Positions 11,418-21,259 of a DNA stretch of 64,000 bases are shown one piece after another. The translations under genes and the position numbers were made by a program. The notes under the pieces are model-generated. The model was given only the letters and a program-made list of their open reading frames with translations, did no database searches and was not told where the DNA came from. The stretch comes from Arenicola marina (lineage: Eukaryota > Annelida > Polychaeta > Arenicolidae): NCBI GenBank assembly GCA_964019135.1, contig OZ025252.1, positions 7,332,823 to 7,396,822 on the forward strand, given 5' to 3'. Position 1 is the stretch's first letter; every line of letters begins with the position of its first letter.

Positions 11418-14273
11418 GCGGATGGCTACCAGAGCTGGTCTAGTTTAAGTAATCTCTAAGGTCACCAGTGACGTCACAATGGTAGACGCTTTCGTCGCCA
11501 ACGTGCGATAATGATTTCTGTATGTCATAATCCACGGGGTAATTTCTGGAGGTAATTAACCAAAAATCCTGCATATTTTTTGCTAAAACTAAAAATAGAC
11601 AGAACAAATTATAACATTGTTAACTAAGTCCCATGCATAGTGGCCCCGTGTAGGCAAAGGACGCTAGCCGAGCAACCTGTGCAGCGTCCAAATCCCCGTT
11701 CTCCGAAAAGTTTTTTTCTTGGCGGAGTTCCAAGGAACACACACAAGATGCTCCGCGGTTTTACCTGCTGAACCTATCTGACGCTTCCTTGAAATGCTCT
11801 TTTCGATCCAACAATGACCAAGAAAAAAATCCAGACTGACTTCCAATCCAGACGAAGGGACTAAGTAACCTGATGGTTTCACGCTGTCTGGAACGTAAAA
11901 GCTACAAAAAACATACGGGTACTTTTTAAGTGCACCCAGTGGGCAAGACGTACTTTGTCACCCCCCATTACCGGGGAAACCGACTTATGTTTATTGGTAA
12001 CCGAGGTGAATCGTCGGCATGAACGCACTTAACGACATCACAAGTTCACGAACAGAATAAAAACCAATGCTAACCTATAGCTGTATGTAGCTCAATATAA
12101 GTCTTTTGTCATTGAGGAAGAAGGCTTAATTTTATAGCCTTGTTAAGCACCCTTACGTGTTACATCGTCATTTCATATATGTATAAATCTTCTGATTTTC
12201 GTGTGATTATTGCGCTCACGTTTGCTCTTAAGTTTAAACATTTCTATATTTTAGGCATTGTGCGTAAGATACAATAAACCATATCTTATATGTATATTTC
12301 ACAAGTAATATTTACAAAAACAAATAATTTCGCTATTTTTGTATCAAACGGATACACTGATTTGGCTAGCAATCTTCTTTTGCGCTTCCTTAACTTAAAG
12401 ATATAAATGCTGTCCTGCACTTTGCAAACTAATTATATTCTCTGACAACATGAATAATAGATATATGATCTATTTTTGATAGAGAATATTAATCTGCACC
12501 ATATGACTAAAAAAATGATACGAGTAATTATATCTTGTAAAATGTAAACAAAATATACACAATTTGCACGAACAACATGCACTCACGACAATGTCTCATG
12601 TAAATAATTATGATAAAATAGAAGATAAGATGAGATAACATGTTATTTAACGACTGTCAAAATTAAAATTAAAATTTACAAACACTAACAGTTAATTGGG
12701 TAACTCAGGTGGGGCAATCGCTCAGATTCTTCTTATGATGATTATTAAAAGCGACCTTGGGAAGTTTCCATGGTATGTTGATGATTCTGTTCGCCTTCAA
12801 CGGCCAGCAATGGCGCAGACATAACGTCATTGGGGACTGAGCGACCACGCGCCACCTAGCGGTCGGAGGGAGGGACTAGAGCGGCATCAGGGCTCCTAGC
12901 TGGGTACGAACAGTGGCGTCTATGGCGAGAATATAGTAAACATAAACAGACCAGGAAAGCGGGCAGACAGACAGTGGGCTCGGCGCGTCTGGAGTCCCGT
13001 TTGTACCCGCGGAATGAGTTCGATGGCCAAGATCTTTAAAACCACTTGGCAGCCGTCCAGAACCGGTGGTTCGCATACCAACGCTCGTACTATGGGAATG
13101 GGCGCTAGTGCGTGGGAGGAGGGGGAGGAGGTGGGGAGAGGGAGATGGGGAACTAGGGGAGGGAGCGGCGGGGGCGAGCTAGGGAAGGGAAGGGTGCAGA
13201 TCTAGTAGGGGTGGGATGCAAGGGGAAGGAGCGGGGGTGGGGAGGGGGCTAGCGGAGGGAGAGAGGTGGGGGGACGGTTAGAGGAGGGTGAGGAGAGGGA
13301 GGATTATTGTCCCTCCCACGCCCCATGACCTTCATTATCCCATACCAATCCTGCTAGCTCTCAAGGGCACTCCTGGTCCACGTGGTGGATCCCGATATGA
13401 TATGTGGACCGATCCTCAGCCGCTCAGCTAGGAGTTACTTCCAGTAGTAGAATATTTACTTACTTCACACATAATAATTAGTTCCTATAATGGTCACTTA
13501 TTATTCCCTATAATATAGAGATATCGTCAGGTGAATAATTAGTGACCGGAAGAACTTTTATTAATAAATATATCAAGAAACATTCCTGTTGAGTAACACG
13601 TCTGGGTTTCTTGGTTTATACAAGCTCGAGGCATTGGTTAAATGTGTCTTTTAACTTTGGTCTGGATGAAACGCGTTTATGGAAAATCTACACCATACCA
13701 CAATAATATTATTATGCTTGGCAACAAGACGGCACACTCTGATATAACTCATAACTTGTAAAACACGACCTCGTTTGTGGCCGGGCAAGTTGCTTCGTGC
13801 AAGCTCTGCTGCGCAAAAAGCTTTTAACTTTCAATCCAAACCACTAATTACAGGAGAAGGAGTCTGAAGTCCCACGTACCCAGTCAGTCCGAAGACGGAC
13901 GCCTTGACACCTGTCAAACTGACTCCGGGGCGGTTATTTAAATGTACTGGATCACCAGATCTGCCTGGACCAATAGGGATGGCGACATGCCAAGTTCAAC
14001 TATGGAATGACTGACGCTGTTTGGATTCCACCCATCTCTAGTCCCCCCCCCACTCCTCTAGCTGCGACCCCCCCCCGCCCCCATATCTGCTGCCCAGTCC
14101 GCCATTACTCCCTACTCCACCCCGCCCTCCCTCATCCCTCCTCCCCCCCCGCACTCCCTCCCCTCACCGCCCCCCCCCCCGCCCTCATCAACCTCCTCTT
14201 GGCTCCGCGCGCGCGAAAATTTTCCATCCCCTGTCAAGATGGCACGAAGCAAACGCGTGGCCCCCAACGTCAC
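11418..14273. other. Intergenic stretch with no recognised gene
   Basis: Unique sequence follows the minisatellite. It is AT-rich from about 11500 to 12700, purine-rich around 13100-13310, and C-rich around 14040-14190. Short open frames here show no family resemblance and no convincing splice context. I see no RNA gene or clear mobile element. Confidence 0.5.
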
Positions 14274-14280
14274 TATAAAG
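14274..14280 (+). promoter_or_regulatory. TATA box of the secreted-peptide gene (putative)
   Basis: TATAAAG stands about 350 bp upstream of the first start codon of the secreted-peptide gene at 14623. A start site about 30 bp further on, near 14304, would give a first exon of about 330 bp ending at the strong donor at 14635. CAACGTCAC just upstream is half of a CRE. The role is inferred from position and motif only. Confidence 0.4.
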
Positions 14281-14622
14281 CCGTGAGCTCGCCAAGTCGC
14301 TCGTCGCTTGAAAAAGAGAAATCGGGAGGAACGGTGATTTATCGTCATTTGCATCTTTGAGCGCGCTGGCTATCGACCTAGAACCGCTAACTATATTTAT
14401 CTGGAGCATCCGTTAGTACATTTATGAAGCAAAGCACGAGCCAGATATAAGCTGGCGATTGACAAACAGCACGGCCGTTTATAGTACTGAATACGGTAAA
14501 TTATTTGACGAGAAACAATTAAACGAAGAACTAATCTCAAGAAAAAGACTCAGGTGTCAGGTGTGCCTTGTCAGCAGACGTCACAACGATCCAGACGCCA
14601 CCTATCGACAGCCGCTGTAACT

Positions 14623-16439
14623 ATGGCGACCAAGGTAAGCTTGTGTAATCATTATTAGCTAAGGGATGCCTTGGGGTACCACTGGGGTCAATACGCTTGG
14701 CAAGCGGGACGAATCCAGAATTTGAAAGTTGAGGGCGGCTGGCCGCGTTGTTTGTGGAGTCTCCACGCTGATCCCGCCCCCTGCCCGCCCCCTCCAATGA
14801 ATCCTCCAGGGTATGCCAATGTGAAACCTTTTGGAACCTTCGGAAGATGTCGACTATGTAAAGATGGGCAGAAGTATGAATGAACGGAGACACCAGGACC
14901 GTGATAAAATGCTACTATAGTAGATCTTTCTGTGAGTAAACATGACTCACCCATCCTACGCAACTTCCTCCAGCAACCCACCGTTCCACACTCCGAGTTC
15001 AGTGGGCTAGAGCGCTCGCAATGAGTGCCCTGGCCACCTGAGAGCCTAACGGCACGTGGATCGGTGGTTCGCGCCCCGCTGCGGTCATGTCTGTGTGGTC
15101 GCAGGATAAAGATCCCATGTCCTTCTTCGCAAAGAGTAAGGTGTTACCCCGGGATATGGCTCCTCTTTTCCGTCCTTTCTGCCCTTAACGCGATATGACC
15201 ACAAATGGTTAAAGTGTCCTGAATAAACCTTCACAATCCTGAGCTGAGCCCCGCGCGCTCGAGTTATTTTTCGTCAATCGTGAGTATGATATTGACAATC
15301 ATAATAGTACAAGTACAAGGTGCAAGTGACGGGGGCGGAATTTTCAAGGGGGGGGGGGGCGGTTGAACACAATTGCAACCGGGGGTCCACCAATTTGGCG
15401 ACCGCGGGGGTGGGGGGGGTCCACGCCGCCTCAGATAGTCTTCCTCAAAGGTCCGGACCCCCAGGACCCCCCCCCCCCCCTTGGATCCGCCCGTGAGTGA
15501 GAAGTACTCATATCTGAAACTGACATGCTGCTTTGTTTGTCGGACTTGTTTGTCGGACATGGAAGACTATGTTTGCCACATGATTAAAAGCAACACTGAC
15601 GTCAATGAATGATTGACAGCCTGGATCATTGTATTTTGTATTTTCTTTTCCGTGCGTTTAGAAGAGAAGTGACTGCCGCATGCCACGCTGGAACCTCGCC
15701 GGCTGCCTCCTCGTGTGCCTCCTAGCCACCCACCTCCTGGCGACCCCCTCCCTCGCGGCCTCCATCCTGGGGAGGGGCCTGCAGGGAGCCCTGGGGGGCC
15801 TGCTCCCCCAAGACGACCAGGATATGCCTCCGGGGGTGAGGGTCCGCCTCCCTAACGGGGAGGTGCGTGACTACCTGTGGGCCACCATCAAACCCTTCAT
15901 CTGGGTGTACGTCTGTCGGATCTGTGGGCATTTCCCTGAGCGTTGCCAAGGCGACACCAGCTACTGCGGCTTAAACATCAGGGTAGGTTTCCATGGTATC
16001 CACCAGATTAATCCATATTTTATATAAAATCGTAATCCGTACTTTGTATAAAATCTTAATCCTTAATTCATATAAAATCTTAATCCTTAATTCATATAAA
16101 ATCGTTATCCCTAATTTATATAAAATCGTAATCCATACTTGCTATAAAATCTTATTCATATCTAATATTCGTAATTTTACTCATTATAATTGATATAAAC
16201 TGTGATATAATAGTGAATTGCATTCCGTGTCTGATATAGTTGTCTTCCTCACCTCACTTGTAATTCGTACTTTCTGTTAATATCATAATGATTGTTTGGT
16301 CTAAACCATAGTCAATAGGTGACACAGTCATGATCCATGCCTCGGTGCATCCATACATGCTAATTAGAAACGTATTAGCCATTTGATTTCTTCATTTCAG
16401 AATCGCAGAGCAACAAGTCAAGTTGAAGACGATCAGTAA
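14623..16439 (+). CDS. Small secreted cysteine-containing peptide precursor (three exons), unrecognised family
   Basis: Model: 14623-14634, 15662-15982, 16401-16439. Junctions are AAG|gtaagc to gtttag|AAG and AGG|gtaggt to tttcag|AAT, all phase 0. Total 123 aa plus stop. The first ATG has a strong context (A at -3, G at +4). The alternative start at 15680 begins MPRWNLAG and gives 113 aa. Residues from there form a clear signal peptide: a leucine- and alanine-rich hydrophobic core ending near TPSLA. The mature part has RVRLPNGEVRDYLW, then four cysteines spaced C-x2-C-x6-C-x6-C around CRICGHFPERC, and a short polar tail from exon 3 ending EDDQ. An AATAAA lies at 16874-16879. I infer a secreted peptide, perhaps a hormone or defence peptide, but recognise no family. 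Intron 1 carries a SINE and a short inverted-repeat element; intron 2 carries a 24-bp AT-rich repeat. The exon 2-3 structure is well supported; the first exon is less certain. Confidence 0.65.
14989..15245 (+). mobile_element. tRNA-derived SINE, copy 1
   Basis: This shares about 250 bp with copies at 22935-23196 and 42738-42985. The head resembles a tRNA gene, with an A-box-like stretch around TTCAGTGGGCTAG and a B-box-like GGTTCGCGCCCC. The body contains GATCCCATGTCCTTCTTCGC and TAACGCGATATGACC. It lies in intron 1 of the secreted-peptide gene. The ends are approximate, as no clean target duplication was seen for this copy. Confidence 0.85.
15331..15492. mobile_element. Short non-autonomous inverted-repeat element, copy A (GGATCCGCCC family)
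   Basis: The element runs from GGGGGCGGAATTT to GGATCCGCCC and is filled with long G and C runs. The block GTCTTCCTCAAA with flanking GGTCCGGAC is shared with copy C at 46212. Flanks GCAAGTGA and GTGAGTGA match at 6 of 8 positions, hinting at an 8-bp target duplication as in hAT elements. It lies in intron 1 of the secreted-peptide gene. Confidence 0.5.
16005..16160. repeat. AT-rich 24-bp tandem repeat in an intron
   Basis: About six diverged units built on TATAAAATCTTAATCC lie in intron 2 of the secreted-peptide gene. Confidence 0.8.
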
Positions 16440-16463
16440 AGGGAAGGGCATGTGGAAGAGGGG

Positions 16464-16640
16464 GAACGCTGAAAAGAAGAATGAATGGGGGGGGGGGCAC
16501 TGAACAGCCGCGAAAACGCTGAGAAGAAGAATGTATGGGGAGGGGGGGCGCACTGGAACAGCCGCGGGAACGCTGAGAAGAAGAATGAATGGGAGGGGGG
16601 GGGGGGGCACCGGAACAGCCGCGGAAACGAAAACAACTGC
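16464..16640. repeat. Three-unit tandem repeat in the 3' untranslated region
   Basis: Units of about 57 bp contain AACGCTGAGAAGAAGAATG, a long G run, and GAACAGCCGCG. They lie between the stop codon at 16439 and the AATAAA at 16874, so they would be transcribed in the 3' end of the secreted-peptide mRNA. Confidence 0.8.
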
Positions 16641-16873
16641 AGGGGTGAACTGGAACAGCCTCGAGTGACAACAAGAAGTGGATGGGGTAAATCGCAAAAA
16701 GCGCGGGAACTGTCTCACAGACATATAAGTGGAGGGGACATAATAACCAAATATGGCAGCTACACTGAACGCTCATCAATGCAATGTAATGGGTTTTTTT
16801 CATGTCGATGTTCACAAGAATTGTGTTTTTGATGTCTTATGTTTAGACGTGTTGTTGAAAAAAATTATACAGA

Positions 16874-16879
16874 AATAAA
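16874..16879 (+). terminator. Polyadenylation signal AATAAA
   Basis: This AATAAA lies about 435 bp after the secreted-peptide stop codon and is followed within about 10 bases by a genomic A run. It is the only AATAAA noticed between the stop and that run. Confidence 0.5.
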
Positions 16880-16905
16880 ATGTATTACAAAAAAAAAAAA
16901 AAAAT

Positions 16906-18754
16906 CCTGTATATTGACCGTTGCCGAAACCTTGAGCTTTCGAATCAATTTATGCAATTTTTACACTCGAGATCTTCGTTTCACCTCAACTTAAAGTACT
17001 GTTATGACGTCATCCTATTGTCTAAACTGTACATTATTTTTCAAGAATATACTGTTTTTGCGAGCTGATAAATTGAGATTGACTCAACGGGACCAAACTA
17101 TATTCCAGTTGAACAATCTTCCTTCAATGTTACGAAATCGACGCAGTCAATGACAATCATGAGCAATAAGTGACCTTCTCTGAAACGTGTCACAACCACA
17201 ATGGATGAGGAGTTGGAAGCGTGACGCCCGATGGAATGCTCTAGCAAAAACTGAAATTTACATTTCTCTTTAAAACAAGCGTAGAACACGATATCCAATA
17301 TTAGAAACTGAAATTAAGATCATGTGTAATTCTTATGCAAAATACATACCGACATTTCCTTATATCCTTCAGTTATCACACTTAATTATTCTTCTTTTCG
17401 TGAATTCCACAAAACTCATTTTGCAAAGCGTAGCCAATCCATCAACGACGCACTTCACGTGGTGTTCCTTGTTGTAAACCCGATCGCAATATCGCTGCAT
17501 ATCATATCCTTTTATATCCAAGACTTTGCACGATTGCATCATATTCCACCTTCAAATGATAATCATCGTCGGTATAACGACAACACAATCCATGTGAAGT
17601 AGCCTACGCGCCTTGATTCGAAACACAACTTCATTCTTGCAAATCTGAAGATGAACTAAACTAGCCTGTGGCTGCAGGGTCCGACAGTTCTTTCATGTTT
17701 GGGCAAGCCATTGTTTCAGCTTAGCTCACGTAGGACTCAAGCCTACCATTTTCTACAATAAAACATTTCCTGGGTCCAAAGATGAAAGACAGACCCGCTT
17801 CAGTCAACTATATTGTTGCTTTCGGAAACGAGAGATGCAATGTACATTTTAAAAGGACTCATATTCACCCTATTGGGAACAGGTGAAGCTCACCGTACTA
17901 AGTCAGAGAATACCCGTGTAACAGTACATTCTTGAAAAGATATGTACCAGGCTTGCGCCTCGTAATTTTCTTTTTCAAGAATTTACTGTTACATGGGCAT
18001 TCTCCTTACCTTAAGACAAATGTCAAGCCCTTTCGCACGAGTTCGCATTTTAGTATCAATACATGCACGCAGGTACACATCGAGCTCCCATAACGCGCGA
18101 ACAAATTTGAGCGGGCCAACCATGTCAAACAAGACATTTGGCAGCGTATGTGATAGGCTTCTGTTTGCCAAAAACCTAATGAAATATGGTTATTACCACC
18201 TTGATGCTTAAGGGGGAATAATGCAACCTAGTTACGCGATGAAAGAAACGTGAAATAATCACGTGTCAAAAACTATTTGAGTACACACAAAAAAACACCT
18301 AGAAACCGAAATATGCTTTTGTGGTCGAATAAACGAGTGTGCAGTCACTGAAACCAAGAGGGGAGTCTTGAATAATGACTGAAAAAAAATGACTTCACAA
18401 TAATTAAAATATCATATTTGTTAGTGCATGTTCCACCCTGCGAAAGATTTGCTTAGTTGAATGGCGACTGACGCATCGAAGCAATACAGTATTCGGGAAA
18501 AAGGAAGAACATCCAGGTGTATTTAAATGTTTTATTATATTTACAATGTCAGTTCTGTACAAAAATTGACAGCGATATGAAATTCGACGATGACATTGTT
18601 GCTCACACCTTTAACATATCTCCTCTCATACCTCAATGGTACACACAAGAAGTCCCGAGTAAAAAACAAGTAGACTAAAGCTAAAAGTATAGCTAATATC
18701 AAGATAGACAAAATGTTTTACCACAATTTAGGGGTTCTGAGACTAACCAGCAAA
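16906..18754. other. Intergenic stretch without a recognised gene
   Basis: Unique AT-rich DNA. Apart from the inverted repeat at 17902-18009 I see no coding exon, RNA gene or other element. On the minus strand an AATAAA is present near 18529, which could be a distal 3' end for the BRMS1L transcript, but another lies nearer at 19493-19498. Confidence 0.4.
17902..18009. repeat. Imperfect inverted repeat, hairpin or short MITE
   Basis: The left arm (17902-17939) has GTGTAACAGTACATTCTTG. The right arm (17972-18009) has CAAGAATTTACTGTTACAT, nearly its reverse complement. The spacer is about 32 bp. Weaker pairing continues outside the arms. It could be the remains of a foldback element or a hairpin in a transcript. 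I saw no clean target duplication. Confidence 0.6.
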
Positions 18755-18965
18755 CTAGTCTCAACCTGACAAATAATGAACCTGGTTCTAGCCTGACGGG
18801 TAACGGAATAGTTCCCAATTTGCCTGCCAACGTAATAGTTCTCAATCCCAAGTGACAGCTGACGGAATAGTTCCCAGTCGAACAGCTAACGGAATAGTTT
18901 TTTCCAATCTGACAGCCAGCTAACAGAATAGTTCCAAGCTGGCGGCTTACGGAGCCGTTCTCAAC
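18755..18965. repeat. Old, diverged tandem repeat
   Basis: Repeated short blocks around ACGGAATAGTTCCCA, with variants TAATAGTTCTCAA and ACAGAATAGTTCC, recur every 30-40 bp. The units are strongly diverged, so the array looks older than the others in the window. Confidence 0.6.
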
Positions 18966-20132
18966 CTGCATGACATTCATGATGGCAATATCCACCCACT
19001 GCCCCCCCACCCCCTCACCCTCCACACACACACACATCCCAGTCTGTTTTTTAGTAAATCAGTCTTGAATAACACATCGGAAAGGAGGACCCAAAACCAA
19101 CCCCAACGCCACTCTCCACAGCCCAAAACATAGTAATGCGCGGTACATGGTCACACAACATTCAATCGGTTAAACAGGACGTGATGCAGAAAGTGATATG
19201 GAGTCATTATGACGCGTATAACCACGTGGTCAGGGATCGTTCCATGATTCACTCTGTCTAGATACTCGCTGGTCCTAAACCCTGAAATATTCTGTGTTCT
19301 CGCGTCCAGACGAGGTACCCATGTAATTTATACTCTAGTAAAGGTACCAAAATAGATTACGTCCTGAAAATTGACTACAGTATTTAGGTTGAAAACTGCA
19401 ACAGTAACCACTGCACGATTATATACAGAAACTACCGCACTATAGCTAGCATTCACTGCAGTTTACCATAGTTAATGTCGTACACCACAATATTTATTGC
19501 AGGATTTAGTATAGTGTACCGTAATATTATTACATAGATAGTGTTCGGTAAATTTCCAGATAGCAACTTGTAGAACAGATTGCATTGAACAAGTGGACTC
19601 ACTGGTCTTTTTGCCATGATTCTGTCATATTTGTCAGAACCGGACAGCAGTAGGATGTAGGCTCCCGTTTTCTATTGTCTCATTATATATTTGAAAGCAG
19701 TGTGGAGTCTTTCTTTCTTATTTTTTTGCAGTAGGCAGGTGCAGGATGTTCTAGTTATTTCCAAACGCGAAATTGCGTTACATGTATAACGAAAACTGGA
19801 CCGCTTGCTGGGTATGGAATCATTAGATTATAAACAACAGAAAAACACCTTGGGAGTCGCTGTAGTTGTACCATGTACCAGTAGATCAAACACCTATAAA
19901 TAGCTGCCTATAAGTTACTGAGATTTTAACTTAGGTTTCACAGTTGAGGCTGGCTCCGTCCTACACTCATGCAATCATTCAAGTGGTGCCATATAACGGG
20001 ACCATCCAACTGTCAGTGTCACACAATCTTCATGGAGGGTGGCAGGGGTAGTAGTTACGGGGGTAGGGGTAGGGGTAGTAGGGGGTGGACAACAAACAAG
20101 ACCAACGAACGATGCACGGGAGGTTCAAACCG
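18966..20132. other. Intergenic or distal 3' untranslated DNA
   Basis: No recognised exon. A minus-strand AATAAA lies at 19493-19498 and is the first such signal found downstream of the BRMS1L stop, about 1.76 kb away. If used, this stretch would be partly BRMS1L 3' untranslated region. A short G-rich run lies at 20037-20090. Confidence 0.35.
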
Positions 20133-20264
20133 TATAAAATGACTGTATGACGTCACGATAACAAATACGTGACGTGGCAAGGCGTGAAATAGACATGATG
20201 TCGTCATATACAAGTGAGAAGAGCCAATTATGACGTCACGATAGATGAGATCCGAGTGACGTCA
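20133..20264. promoter_or_regulatory. Cluster of CRE palindromes with CCAAT and TATA-like boxes
   Basis: Perfect TGACGTCA sites stand at 20148-20155, 20231-20238 and 20257-20264. A TATAAAA lies at 20134 and GCCAAT at 20223. Immediately downstream is AAGATGGCGAC, and further TGACG half-sites continue to about 20430. This looks like a promoter or enhancer driven by CREB/ATF factors. I recognise no gene downstream on the plus strand before the minisatellite, and on the minus strand it lies beyond the BRMS1L stop. Confidence 0.4.
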
Positions 20265-20774
20265 CATTTAAAGATGGCGACGCGTGACGCGCGATGCGCG
20301 ATGACGGGAGAGCGGAGTTGTGCAGTCAGTGGCGCTGACGCATGACATCGACGGACGTCACCTCAGACAATGGGTGAACACAGTGACGGCTGACAGTCGC
20401 GGTGTGACGTGTCGGTGTGACGTGTCGGGCCACAACAGACGTGATAGCCAGTCTCAAGACGGCTTGAGATAAGTAAACGATCTCACCCCTTCTTTGCGAG
20501 TCTGTGACACGGAAATACCATGTTCTGGTGCTGAGTAGACGCCAGTCTCACGAAGACAACCACTCCACCAAGACACGTCCGGGGAGTGGGCCACACGCGT
20601 CGAGAGTTATGGTGATGATGATGATAATAATGATGATGATACCGACTGGTCATCACCAGTTGCCATGGCGACGTTATGTTAGCATACCACGTGACGCTCG
20701 CGACACGTCTCCGCTGCCAACGGTTGCCGGAAGTAGATACATAGCACGACTCCGACTGCGCTGATCTAAACACC

Positions 20775-21222
20775 GAATGGCAGTGTTGAGGGCGACTGCA
20801 GTTGTCGACGTGGTTGTCGCTTTAACTAAACACCGCATGGCAGTGTTGATGGCGACTGCAGTTGTCGCTTTGACTAAACACCGAATGGCAGTGTTGAGGG
20901 CGACTGCAGTTGTCGACGTGGTTGTCGCTTTAACTAAACACCGAGTGGCAGTGTTGATGGCGACTGCAGTTGTCGCTTTGACTAAACACCGAATGGCAGC
21001 GTTGAGGGCGACTGCAGTTGTCGACGTGGTTGTCGCTTTAACTAAACACCGAATGGCAGTGTTGATGGCGACTGCAGTTGTCGCTTTGACTAAACACCGA
21101 ATGGCAGCGTTGAGGGCGACTGCAGTTGTCGACGTGGTTGTCGCTTTAACTAAACACCGAATGGCAGTGTTGACGGCGATTGCAGTTGTCCACGTGGTTG
21201 TCGCTTTGACTAAACACCGACG
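20775..21222. repeat. Minisatellite with 108-bp dimer period
   Basis: Two related units of 60 and 48 bp alternate. Both contain GGCGACTGCAGTTGTCG and end ACTAAACACCG; the longer one adds GACGTGGTTGTCGC. The marker GGCAGTGTTGAGGGCG recurs at spacing 108. The array lies just 3' of the BRMS1L stop codon, so it is probably in that gene's 3' untranslated region. It encodes an open frame on the plus strand that I regard as accidental. Confidence 0.95.
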
Positions 21223-21259
21223 GCAGATCTAGTGAGTGCTTTGTAAGGAAGTCACGTGG

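Noticed and set aside
16874-16905. AATAAA followed by a genomic A run, suggesting a retrocopy
   Set aside because: The gene retains two introns with good splice sites, so it is not a processed copy; the A run is taken as chance.
20777-21232. Protein repeating MAVLRATAVVDVVVALTKHR
   Set aside because: An open frame of the 108-bp-period minisatellite lying 3' of BRMS1L, with no domain.
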